NCBI GenBank assembly: GCA_030592355.1
Contig: JAUVJE010000028.1
Location: 1 to 15,567, forward strand
Direction: 5' to 3'
DNA from: Clostridia bacterium
Lineage (GTDB): Bacteria > Bacillota > Clostridia > DUPQ01
Length of the DNA: 15,567 nt
Shown here: piece after piece, positions 7,001 through 13,831 of the stretch
Layout of the letters: every line of letters begins with the position of its first letter
How positions within the stretch are numbered: the first letter of the stretch is position 1
The notes under the pieces: model-generated
The model's database searches: none
Told to the model about the DNA's origin: nothing
Seen by the model: only the letters and a program-made list of their open reading frames with translations
Made by a program: the position numbers and the translations under genes

Positions 7001-8830
7001 CCGGAGTTTACTGCTATTTTTTAGATTTCTGTCCTTGATTCTGATTTGTTTTAAATGCTCATTTGAAACAATGCCGATTCCCAGAACTGCAAAGAATATG
7101 GGCGTAACGCCAACATTGCTGTCAACAAATATTGAAGCTGTCATAAACCCTAAAACACCACATAAAATACCCGATGAAATAAATTCATAGTACATTTTCT
7201 TTCTTCTAAGGCCCAAAACCTTTAATGTCGTTACAATATAAGTTCCCATCATTACCAGGAATGCCATGAGACTAATAACCCCTGTTTGACTGGCGATTTG
7301 AAGATACCAGTTGTGTGGTTTATCTGCAAGAATGCTGGTTGTGTGAAGAAAATTCACTTTTCCTACAACATCATTTTGCTCAAACCAGTAAAGAAAATTA
7401 TCCGGTCCTGCTCCATAAAAGAAAACATCGTCTAACCTTGACATTGTAACTATCCACAGATAACCTCTTCGCGAAGCCATCGTTTCTAGCCCCCTCCATT
7501 TTTCAGGCATCTGATTTTCCATGATATCATGAAGTATTTTCCCCCCTGTACCACGTATCCCGAGAAATCTTTCTTCATTAAAAACTATTGCGATTTGTGC
7601 ATATCCAGAGGCTCTCTTTGCAATTACATCAAGGGTATAATCCGAAGTAATTTTAATAGCCCACTGAGATGCATAAGGTTCATTAGTAAACTTTATACTA
7701 TTTCCTTTTTGAGAATAATCAATAAAATTCTTCTCTGAATCACAGAATGACATTCCTCTTTCTGTGTAAATCAAGTTAAATTCGCCTTGGGAAGTAATAA
7801 ACTTTACAGTATCATCAGAGACTATAATATTCTCAAAATATATATCGTCTTCTTCGGGTTTAAACGATTCCAGTTCAGCATTAATAAATCTAGTTTGACT
7901 TATCTTGTTCCAAATTTTACCACTAAAGGCAAACACCCCTAAGAAAACAATGCCAATCATTACAAAAAGCGCTATTTTCAACTTTTTGTTACGCGGAATA
8001 AAATGCGCGGCGTATAAAATGGAAAACATCAATGCCGCCGCGGCAATTCCAGCTATAAAATTCGCAGATCTACATGATATTCCCACTAAAATACTCAGCG
8101 CTAATACAATACCTGCGAATATTTTCCCTTTTATTGTTTTAAAAGCGAGTATTAATCCGGCAGTAATTGGTGCTGTTAATGCTGCAAATTGCCCTACGTT
8201 ATTGGGATTATACAATGTACCATATGCCCAATTATCAAAATGTGCATTAATCATCGATTCTTCTGGAATTCCAACAATCCACTGCATGAAACGGAAGCTA
8301 AATATATCCACGACAAAGTACTGGAGACTTCCGATTAGCGAAACTATAAAAACCATTCCGAGAAATGCGGAAAAAATATACTTCATATCGGTGTCATTCC
8401 TGACAATTTCAATTGCATATATCATAATGATTATATATGAAAGTAAAGCAAGGGCTCCTTCGTATCTTTCATAAATTCCGAAAATAGCAACTTTAGGATA
8501 TATGGATAAAATAGTGGATATAATTATAAACAGCGAATAAACAGCTAAAGGAATGTAATACTTGATTCTCTCTTTTTTCAGAATAATATCTCTCTTTTTT
8601 GTATAAAGAAAATAAAATACAACACACAAAATCGCAACAATATAGATTGCAATTGTTTTATAAAATGAGAAAAGATCCGCATAGCTTTCCGCAGTGACAT
8701 AATATGGATTGGTGATGACCTTATCATATGCAATTCTTTGATAATACATTATCAAAGGCACTGCCATTAAAAGCATTAAAGGGATTATCCTTTTGTTGAA
8801 TTTCTCTTTTATTGCTTTTCTTTTAGCCAT
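6986..8830 (-). CDS. O-antigen ligase/polymerase-family membrane protein
   Basis: This is a 614-residue polytopic membrane protein of the Wzy/WaaL type, which joins or transfers undecaprenyl-linked glycans on the outer face of the membrane. About nine hydrophobic segments lie between residues 13 and 303. They are followed by a hydrophilic stretch of about 200 residues (304-510) and three more helices (about 512-590). The family region is recognisable from RRGYLW (454-459), GAGPDNF (473-479) and the conserved KPHNWYLQIASQTGV near 504-518. The hydrophilic stretch is longer than the usual large loop of the family: about 130 residues before RRGYLW (roughly 315-450) look like an inserted extracytoplasmic beta-rich module. 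GGGGGAG just before the ATG and an extended -10 upstream give it its own expression unit after dxs. No glycosyltransferases are adjacent, so its glycan is unknown. Confidence 0.85.
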   Translation of the reverse strand: MAKRKAIKEKFNKRIIPLMLLMAVPLIMYYQRIAYDKVITNPYYVTAESYADLFSFYKTIAIYIVAILCVVFYFLYTKKRDIILKKERIKYYIPLAVYSLFIIISTILSIYPKVAIFGIYERYEGALALLSYIIIMIYAIEIVRNDTDMKYIFSAFLGMVFIVSLIGSLQYFVVDIFSFRFMQWIVGIPEESMINAHFDNWAYGTLYNPNNVGQFAALTAPITAGLILAFKTIKGKIFAGIVLALSILVGISCRSANFIAGIAAAALMFSILYAAHFIPRNKKLKIALFVMIGIVFLGVFAFSGKIWNKISQTRFINAELESFKPEEDDIYFENIIVSDDTVKFITSQGEFNLIYTERGMSFCDSEKNFIDYSQKGNSIKFTNEPYASQWAIKITSDYTLDVIAKRASGYAQIAIVFNEERFLGIRGTGGKILHDIMENQMPEKWRGLETMASRRGYLWIVTMSRLDDVFFYGAGPDNFLYWFEQNDVVGKVNFLHTTSILADKPHNWYLQIASQTGVISLMAFLVMMGTYIVTTLKVLGLRRKKMYYEFISSGILCGVLGFMTASIFVDSNVGVTPIFFAVLGIGIVSNEHLKQIRIKDRNLKNSSKLRSRSK

Positions 8831-8854
8831 TACTCCCCCAAAAAGGTTTTTTTT

Positions 8855-8863
8855 ATTATATCA
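8855..8863 (-). promoter_or_regulatory. Extended -10 promoter of the O-antigen-ligase-like gene
   Basis: Read on the minus strand, TGATATAAT is an extended -10 (TG, one base, TATAAT at 8855-8860) about 25 bases before the ATG. No good -35 lies upstream, which is tolerated when the TG extension is present. The ribosome binding site GGGGGAG at 8833-8839 follows. The element lies in the 64-bp gap after dxs, so the gene may be transcribed separately as well as by read-through; I see no terminator after dxs. Confidence 0.55.
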
Positions 8864-8894
8864 TGAAATCTATTAAATATTTCAGAATTGATTC

Positions 8895-10754
8895 TTATTT
8901 CAGCACGCTTAACAGTGATTCAGCAACCTGTTCGCCGCTAAGACCTGCATCATGTAGAATTTCAGAGGCATCTCCCTCAGAATTAAAATTTTCTCCCAAA
9001 GTGAAACTGTAAAACTTAGTTTCTCCCAGTTCCTGCGATAAATGTGCAGAAATTTGCATTGAGCAACTTCCCGATATCACTACATCTTCTATACAGGCCG
9101 TTACTTTTTTCCCTCGTGAAAACCGAATGACTCCATCCATATCAATTGGTTTAATGCATCCAAGATCAACAATTGAACATTCAATCCCCTTCTCATCAAG
9201 TATTTTAGCTGCCTTTAATGACTCTTCCAGCATCTTCCCATATGAAAAGATAGTACAGTCTTTCCCTGATTTAAGAAGCCGACTTTTGCCGGGTTCAACT
9301 TCAATTTTATAATCTGGTATATTAATTTTCCCTTTGGGATACCTTATGACAACGGGTCCGTTTTCATAATATAGGGCAGTATTCAGATATTTTTGCAATC
9401 CCCTGAAATCCGAGGGGGCATATATCCTGAGATTCGGCATATTTGATAAATACGAAAGATCATAAACCCCTTGATGTGTAGCACCGTCCTTGTCTACAAT
9501 CCCAGCCCTGTCAAAGGTAAACACAACATGTAAATTCATTAAACATACATCATGAAGCATTTGGTCGTAAGCTCTTTGCATAAAAGTTGAATACCCGGCT
9601 ACAATTGGCTTCATTCCTCCGCACGACATGCCTGCGGCCATTGTTACAGCATGCTGCTCCGCAATTCCCACATCAAAAAATCTATTTGGGAATTTTTGTG
9701 AAAATCCCACCAAACCGCATCCAAGCGTCACTGCAGGACATATTACGGTTATATCATTATCATTTGAAGCCATACCGGTAAGATAACTCCCCAATAATGA
9801 AGAAAAAGTATCATTTTCCTTTTCTTCAAATCCTTTTATTACATCGAACTTGCCGACGCCATGATAAATATCCGGTTTTTCTTCAGCTTTTCGGTAACCC
9901 TTCCCCTTAAGGGTAACTGCATGAATAAGTACGGGACCGTTTATTTTTTTTGCACCATTTAAAATTTTAAGGAGTTTATTTACATCATGTCCATCCACCG
10001 GGCCCAGATAATGAAATCCCATTTCTTCAAAAAGCATATTTTCTGAAAACAGATATTTAACAGCACTTTTAGCCTTATGAATTCCTTTGGATACCAATTT
10101 TCCTATAAGAGGTACTTTTTCAATTCCCTTCTTCACAGAATAATTTGCATCAGAATACAATCTGCTTGAACGCATTCTTGAAAAATACTCAGCGAACCCC
10201 CCCACGTTTTTTGTAATTGACATTTCATTGTCGTTGAGCACAACAATTATTTTTTCTCCTGATGCCCCTGCGTCATTCAGCGCTTCAAAAGCCATTCCAC
10301 CGGTCATTGCTCCATCGCCTATTACAGCAATTGAATAACTATCTATTCCCTTTATCTTAAATGCGCGGGCATAACCCAGCGCAGCGGATACAGAAGTACT
10401 GCTGTGACCTGTATTGAAGTGGTCGTAATTACTTTCATCTCTTTTGGGAAATCCTGATAAACCGTTCTTCTTTCTGATAGCATTAAAACTTCCCATTCGC
10501 CCGGTCAGTATCTTGTAGGTATAAGATTGATGCCCTACATCCCAGATAATTTTATCAGTTTCAAAATCAAAGGCCCGCAGGAGTGAAATCGTCAGCTCTA
10601 CCACTCCCAGATTAGATGCTAAATGCCCTCCGTTGTTTGAAACATTGGAAATGAGAATATCCCGCAATTCTGCTGCAAGATTTTTTAAATTAGTTTTGTC
10701 AATTTCTTTTATATCATTAGGTTTTTTAATTCTGTCAAGAAACCTGTTTGGCAT
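8895..10754 (-). CDS. dxs: 1-deoxy-D-xylulose-5-phosphate synthase
   Basis: This thiamine-diphosphate enzyme condenses pyruvate with glyceraldehyde-3-phosphate to give DXP, the entry step of the MEP isoprenoid pathway and a precursor route to thiamine and pyridoxal. From ATG 10754 it has 619 residues, normal for the family. Visible: NNGGHLASNLG with His44, DVGHQSYTYKILTGR, the ThDP/Mg motif GDGAMTGGMAFEALNDAG (146-163) followed by NDNEMSI (174-180), VDGHD, GIAEQHAV (363-370) with catalytic Glu366, and DRAG (415-418). The frame is open up to another ATG at 10781. I chose 10754 because it follows the oapA stop by one base (TAA-A-ATG), has GGTGA just upstream, and starts like other Dxs proteins (MPNRFLDRIKKPNDIKE). 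Placement directly behind OLE RNA and oapA is the known arrangement. Confidence 0.97.
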   Translation of the reverse strand: MPNRFLDRIKKPNDIKEIDKTNLKNLAAELRDILISNVSNNGGHLASNLGVVELTISLLRAFDFETDKIIWDVGHQSYTYKILTGRMGSFNAIRKKNGLSGFPKRDESNYDHFNTGHSSTSVSAALGYARAFKIKGIDSYSIAVIGDGAMTGGMAFEALNDAGASGEKIIVVLNDNEMSITKNVGGFAEYFSRMRSSRLYSDANYSVKKGIEKVPLIGKLVSKGIHKAKSAVKYLFSENMLFEEMGFHYLGPVDGHDVNKLLKILNGAKKINGPVLIHAVTLKGKGYRKAEEKPDIYHGVGKFDVIKGFEEKENDTFSSLLGSYLTGMASNDNDITVICPAVTLGCGLVGFSQKFPNRFFDVGIAEQHAVTMAAGMSCGGMKPIVAGYSTFMQRAYDQMLHDVCLMNLHVVFTFDRAGIVDKDGATHQGVYDLSYLSNMPNLRIYAPSDFRGLQKYLNTALYYENGPVVIRYPKGKINIPDYKIEVEPGKSRLLKSGKDCTIFSYGKMLEESLKAAKILDEKGIECSIVDLGCIKPIDMDGVIRFSRGKKVTACIEDVVISGSCSMQISAHLSQELGETKFYSFTLGENFNSEGDASEILHDAGLSGEQVAESLLSVLK

Positions 10755-10755
10755 T

Positions 10756-11346
10756 TTAGTCACCGGCATTCCTTTTCCCACTGAAAATTCTTAATATGAC
10801 TCCTGATTTGTAAACAATATTATTGCCTTTTTTAACTGCAATTGCCTTTCCTATCGCTTTCCCTCCAACGGTGATTGCCGCTATAGCACCGCTCACTATT
10901 AAGCTGGGCCAAGACTTTGGGTCATTTGCAATGTTGCCAATAATCGATATTATTATAAGTGTGCTTGCCGCGCCGCTGATAACTCCGCAAATATCACCCA
11001 CTACATCATTGCATATGCTTGTAACCCTATCCGAATGATTAACCAGCCATATAGCTTGTTTCGCACCGTACAATTTCTTTGCTGCCATTGAATGAAAAAC
11101 GGAAGCTTTGGCGCTTGCCACAGAAATACCGATTGTATCAAATACAATACCTACAATAACTATGAAAAGTACAATTAAAATAGCCACATAAATGCTGACG
11201 CCTTCAAGTGCGCTTGAAGATGCGAAAAGCAATCCTCCTGATAAAACAAAAGATGCTACAGTAACACCTATTATCCATCCTGCACTTCGCGTTTTTTTAT
11301 TTATACCATTTTTTTTCCTGAAATTCTGTTTATTGGGTTCTTCCAA
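10756..11346 (-). CDS. oapA: OLE-associated membrane protein OapA
   Basis: This is a 196-residue basic membrane protein with four predicted helices at about 24-46, 51-73, 115-140 and 147-163, an Arg/Lys-rich N-terminus (residues 8-20) and a basic C-terminal tail. The segment around DTIGISVASAKASVFHSMAAK recalls DUF21/CorB-like membrane proteins. The call rests on size, helix count, charge and, most of all, position: directly downstream of an OLE-like RNA and directly upstream of dxs. From established work, OapA binds OLE RNA and places it at the membrane, and the complex is linked to stress responses such as alcohol tolerance and Mg2+ homeostasis. The start codon is TTG at 11344-11346, supported by AGAGGAAG five bases upstream. 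A second alternative is simply an uncharacterised DUF21-like transporter. Confidence 0.85.
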   Translation of the reverse strand: MEEPNKQNFRKKNGINKKTRSAGWIIGVTVASFVLSGGLLFASSSALEGVSIYVAILIVLFIVIVGIVFDTIGISVASAKASVFHSMAAKKLYGAKQAIWLVNHSDRVTSICNDVVGDICGVISGAASTLIIISIIGNIANDPKSWPSLIVSGAIAAITVGGKAIGKAIAVKKGNNIVYKSGVILRIFSGKRNAGD

Positions 11347-11359
11347 TGTTCTTCCTCTT

Positions 11360-11390
11360 GTATTATATTAATACTCGTTACTTTCAGTAA
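11360..11390 (-). other. Two small hairpins just upstream of the oapA ribosome binding site
   Basis: TTACTTTCAGTAA (11378-11390, + strand) forms a five-base-pair stem with a 3-nt loop, and GTATTATATTAATAC (11360-11374) forms a six-base-pair stem with a 3-nt loop. Both lie between the OLE body and oapA, and the second ends one base from the AGAGGAAG ribosome binding site. No T-tract follows, so they are not ordinary terminators. They may mark the 3' boundary of the RNA, or tune processing or translation of oapA. Confidence 0.45.
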
Positions 11391-11657
11391 ATCAAAATAT
11401 AGAGTGACAATGCGTAAAGAAAATTTTGCGGCTTTAGGTCAGGCTGGATTTCCCCTGGAGTTGCCGCCCGTCACCGGAACGGTGGTTTCCCATTAAAACC
11501 CCAGCAACTGTGTTGCCATCAGTAATGCCTGATTACCACTTAGTCCACACTGCAATGCTTTATACATTTCCACTTGGTGAACAGTCTAGGAGATTTCCTC
11601 GGGGCCTTACCAATACCTATCCTCTTTTGCAGAAAGCAATTTCATCCAGCAATTAAT

Positions 11658-11681
11658 CACATGCAGTGGCCACTGCGTGTG
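11658..11681 (-). repeat. Near-perfect 24-nt inverted repeat inside the OLE RNA
   Basis: The central 14 bases, GCAGTGGCCACTGC (11663-11676), are perfectly self-complementary. The outer four base pairs (CACA/TGTG) also match, with a single mismatched pair between. As RNA this folds into a hairpin with a self-complementary GGCC tetraloop, or pairs with a second copy of itself. Confidence 0.75.
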
Positions 11682-11815
11682 AATCTGTCCGGAATCCGCT
11701 GCTCCCACTCAAGGCAAGCTACACTGAACCGAATTACTCCGGAACAGGTTTTCTTCCCGTAAGCCTGTATTTACCAAAAGGTGCCACATTAACGTTACGG
11801 GAATCTCCACGGAAA

Positions 11816-11829
11816 AGGGGTCGACCCCT
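11816..11829 (-). repeat. 14-nt perfect palindrome inside the OLE RNA
   Basis: AGGGGTCGACCCCT is a perfect palindrome. As RNA it folds to a five-base-pair stem with a self-complementary UCGA tetraloop. It is the second such loop in the same RNA, 158 nt upstream (towards the RNA 5' end) of the GGCC hairpin. Confidence 0.75.
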
Positions 11830-12027
11830 GCATGCCATTGCAAGGTGCCCCTGAACCTTAACTCCCGGGATCAACCCAAAACTGGGCGTATCAAGCCAAC
11901 CCAAGGAACTTCATCGATATGCTCTTTAACGGATTTTTAAGCCCGTCTTTGGCATTGGCAGTACCTACTAGAATACTGCGCCACTCCATAAATTTTCAAA
12001 TTACAAGCATCCTGAGATGCGGTACAT

Positions 12028-12056
12028 ATTATACCATATTGGATATTTACAAACAA
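12028..12056 (-). promoter_or_regulatory. Promoter of the OLE RNA - oapA - dxs unit
   Basis: On the minus strand, TTGTTT (12051-12056), a 17-base spacer and a perfect TATAAT (12028-12033) form a good sigma-A promoter. Transcription would start near 12020, exactly at the base of the GCATC/GATGC hairpin that opens the structured RNA. This agrees with OLE being transcribed from its own promoter, with oapA and dxs reading on behind it. Between this promoter and the MutS-like gene ending at 12181 lie about 120 bp of AT-rich sequence, in which I see no gene or clear terminator. Confidence 0.8.
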
Positions 12057-12180
12057 TATAGGCCGTATATGAAATAAAACAGCATATTTTATGACAATTA
12101 AAATAACGTATGTTCCGTAGACAGTAAATCATATTTGAAATCTGAACACATATTAAATCTTTTTTAATGTTAATTAAGTA

Positions 12181-13830
12181 TCAGTCAATAATACCGGGTG
12201 CATATTCGCGAAGAATATCTATTGCATAGCTCTTAACCGCCCCCCTTCCCCTAATCAATTTAAATGTCCTTCTGCCATTATTCCCTTCAATGCCCATGTT
12301 CAAAAACGATATCTTATTCTCAGAGTTTTTATTCTTCTCTTCAACTTCATCATTAAGCTTATGATAATGTGTTACCAAAATACCCCTGCATCCAAGTTTC
12401 CTAATGGCCGTCAGCGAGTTCATTATCAGAAACATTCCCTCTGCCGGACTGGTAGATACATAAGGTTCATTAAGAATTACTAAACTATCCTCCGTAACAT
12501 TTGAGAAAATAAGTCTCATTGATTCTGCTTCCATCACAAGACGGCCCGTCCTGTCGCTCGCTTCATCTCTTTGATAATGAGTCAATATCTTATCAAAGGG
12601 CGAAATTGACGCATTTTCACATGTTGAGTACAATCCAAGCTGAAAAAGAATTGTATTTAAGGCCAATGCCTGAATGAATGTAGTTTTCCCTCCCTTGTTA
12701 GGTCCGTTAAGAATACTGAACACATTGCCCTTAAGAAAATTTATATCATTAGAAACGATTTTTTTGGCCGGATTTTCCAGTAAGAAAGGAAGATAACAGT
12801 TATAAAGACCTTTTGCCTGTAACGAATGTTTTTCAATGTCGCAAATATCCGCAAGGCAAACGGGCATACCTTTCTCTGAAAGTTTTCTTGCCAAGCCTAC
12901 TCCTCCCAAGAAAAATCCCAGGTCTTCAGTTAATTCAATTATTTCAACTGCCCTTTTCGAAATAAACTCTTTCATAATTCTTCTATTATTAAAATTCAAC
13001 ATTTTAAAGAAGTAATCCAGTCCCTGAATAAACTGTATATCTATTTCACACGATACAACTCTTTGTATTTGTGTTGTGTTAACCAATACAGCCTGAGATT
13101 TAATTTCATCATAAACACCACCTGTTTTCGAACGCTTTCCGGCCGGAATGTATTTAAACTTTCCAATGCCGTGTACTTTATTATCCTTCTTGCTTTTTAA
13201 ATCTATAATTTTTCGCGGATTATAATAGAAATTATTTATTTCAAGACAATTAACAGACACAGGCTCTAGATAATCATCAAGATTGATACCAAGCCTGACA
13301 CTGCTGATATTATGATTTTCTATGGTTAAGATTTTTATATTTTTTCTTAACACTTTAAACTCTTCCGATTTATAAATCCCGCTTGTAATAGTATTTAGTT
13401 TTTTTAAAGCTTCGGATTTAATAACGTCATTGTGTTTTTGGAATAATTCATTAAATTTATTAATAGTAGAACAGAATAGATTCAACCAATTTATTATAAT
13501 AAAATAATTACCGATTTCTTTTCTATTGACGCTAATCTTATCTCCAACTATCTCATTCAGCCCCAAAAGCAAAATATGCATTTTTTTCAAATCATTAAAC
13601 AGGTCGTCGTTTTCAAATAGGTCCTTGCTTAACTCCTGTCTGTATGAAATTTCTTCCGGGTCGCAAGTCATCAAATCTAAAAAATCTTCTGTTTTTTTAC
13701 CGACTCCGGTTTCAGGAGTGAGCAGATCCGTCAATTTACCAAGTTGCAGATCGCGAATCAAGACATCTTTGATTTCACCGGTTAATTTATTGGGAGGATA
13801 GACAATATCCTTTTTATATAGTAATCTCAC
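12181..13830 (-). CDS. MutS-like ATPase, second gene of a paralogous pair
   Basis: This is a 549-residue protein (from GTG 13830) with the MutS core and ATPase but neither the N-terminal mismatch-binding domain nor a C-terminal Smr or helix-turn-helix region. The N-terminus starts almost at once with DLQLGKLTDLL...ISYRQELSKDL (about 27-72), resembling the start of the MutS lever domain. The C-terminal ATPase has Walker A GPNKGGKTT (376-384), a GRLVMEAESMRLIF segment like the MutS signature region (about 429-442), and VTHYH (486-490). Walker B reads LVILNEPYVSTSPAEG, so the usual Asp-Glu is Asn-Glu. The frame is open further to TTG 13866, but GTG 13830 lies one base after the upstream stop and behind GAGGAG, so translation is coupled. 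Substrate and role are unknown. A heterodimer with its paralogue is inferred. Confidence 0.88.
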   Translation of the reverse strand: MRLLYKKDIVYPPNKLTGEIKDVLIRDLQLGKLTDLLTPETGVGKKTEDFLDLMTCDPEEISYRQELSKDLFENDDLFNDLKKMHILLLGLNEIVGDKISVNRKEIGNYFIIINWLNLFCSTINKFNELFQKHNDVIKSEALKKLNTITSGIYKSEEFKVLRKNIKILTIENHNISSVRLGINLDDYLEPVSVNCLEINNFYYNPRKIIDLKSKKDNKVHGIGKFKYIPAGKRSKTGGVYDEIKSQAVLVNTTQIQRVVSCEIDIQFIQGLDYFFKMLNFNNRRIMKEFISKRAVEIIELTEDLGFFLGGVGLARKLSEKGMPVCLADICDIEKHSLQAKGLYNCYLPFLLENPAKKIVSNDINFLKGNVFSILNGPNKGGKTTFIQALALNTILFQLGLYSTCENASISPFDKILTHYQRDEASDRTGRLVMEAESMRLIFSNVTEDSLVILNEPYVSTSPAEGMFLIMNSLTAIRKLGCRGILVTHYHKLNDEVEEKNKNSENKISFLNMGIEGNNGRRTFKLIRGRGAVKSYAIDILREYAPGIID

Positions 13831-13831
13831 T

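Larger units (their letters stand above)
11405..12020 (-). ncRNA. OLE (ornate, large, extremophilic) RNA
   Basis: About 615 nt without a credible gene, visibly richer in G+C than its flanks and full of inverted repeats. It is read on the minus strand from a perfect -10 promoter and lies immediately before an OapA-like gene and dxs. Length (the known class is about 600 nt), strand, neighbours and structure all match OLE RNA of Clostridia and Bacillus halodurans, where it acts as an RNA-protein complex at the membrane with OapA. Visible elements: a 5'-terminal GCATC/GATGC hairpin (12007-12020), a GCAGTA/TACTGC hairpin (11958-11979), AGGGG/CCCCT closed by TCGA (11816-11829), and a stem around GCAGT/ACTGC closed by GGCC (11658-11681). 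Short open frames across it are chance. The 3' end is approximate, set by the drop in G+C near 11400. I could not run a covariance search. Confidence 0.87.

Noticed and set aside
7905..8474. 189-codon plus-strand open frame inside the ligase-like gene
   Set aside because: It is the antisense of hydrophobic helices, which often yields long open frames. The minus-strand protein has clear family motifs.
11574..11854. Two overlapping short plus-strand open frames of 62 codons each
   Set aside because: They lie inside the structured OLE RNA on the opposite strand, have no ribosome binding sites, and their translations look like chance sequence.
11347..12180. T-box, cobalamin or other riboswitch controlling dxs
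   Set aside because: No specifier/T-box or known aptamer core was recognised. Length, promoter position and the OapA neighbour fit OLE much better.
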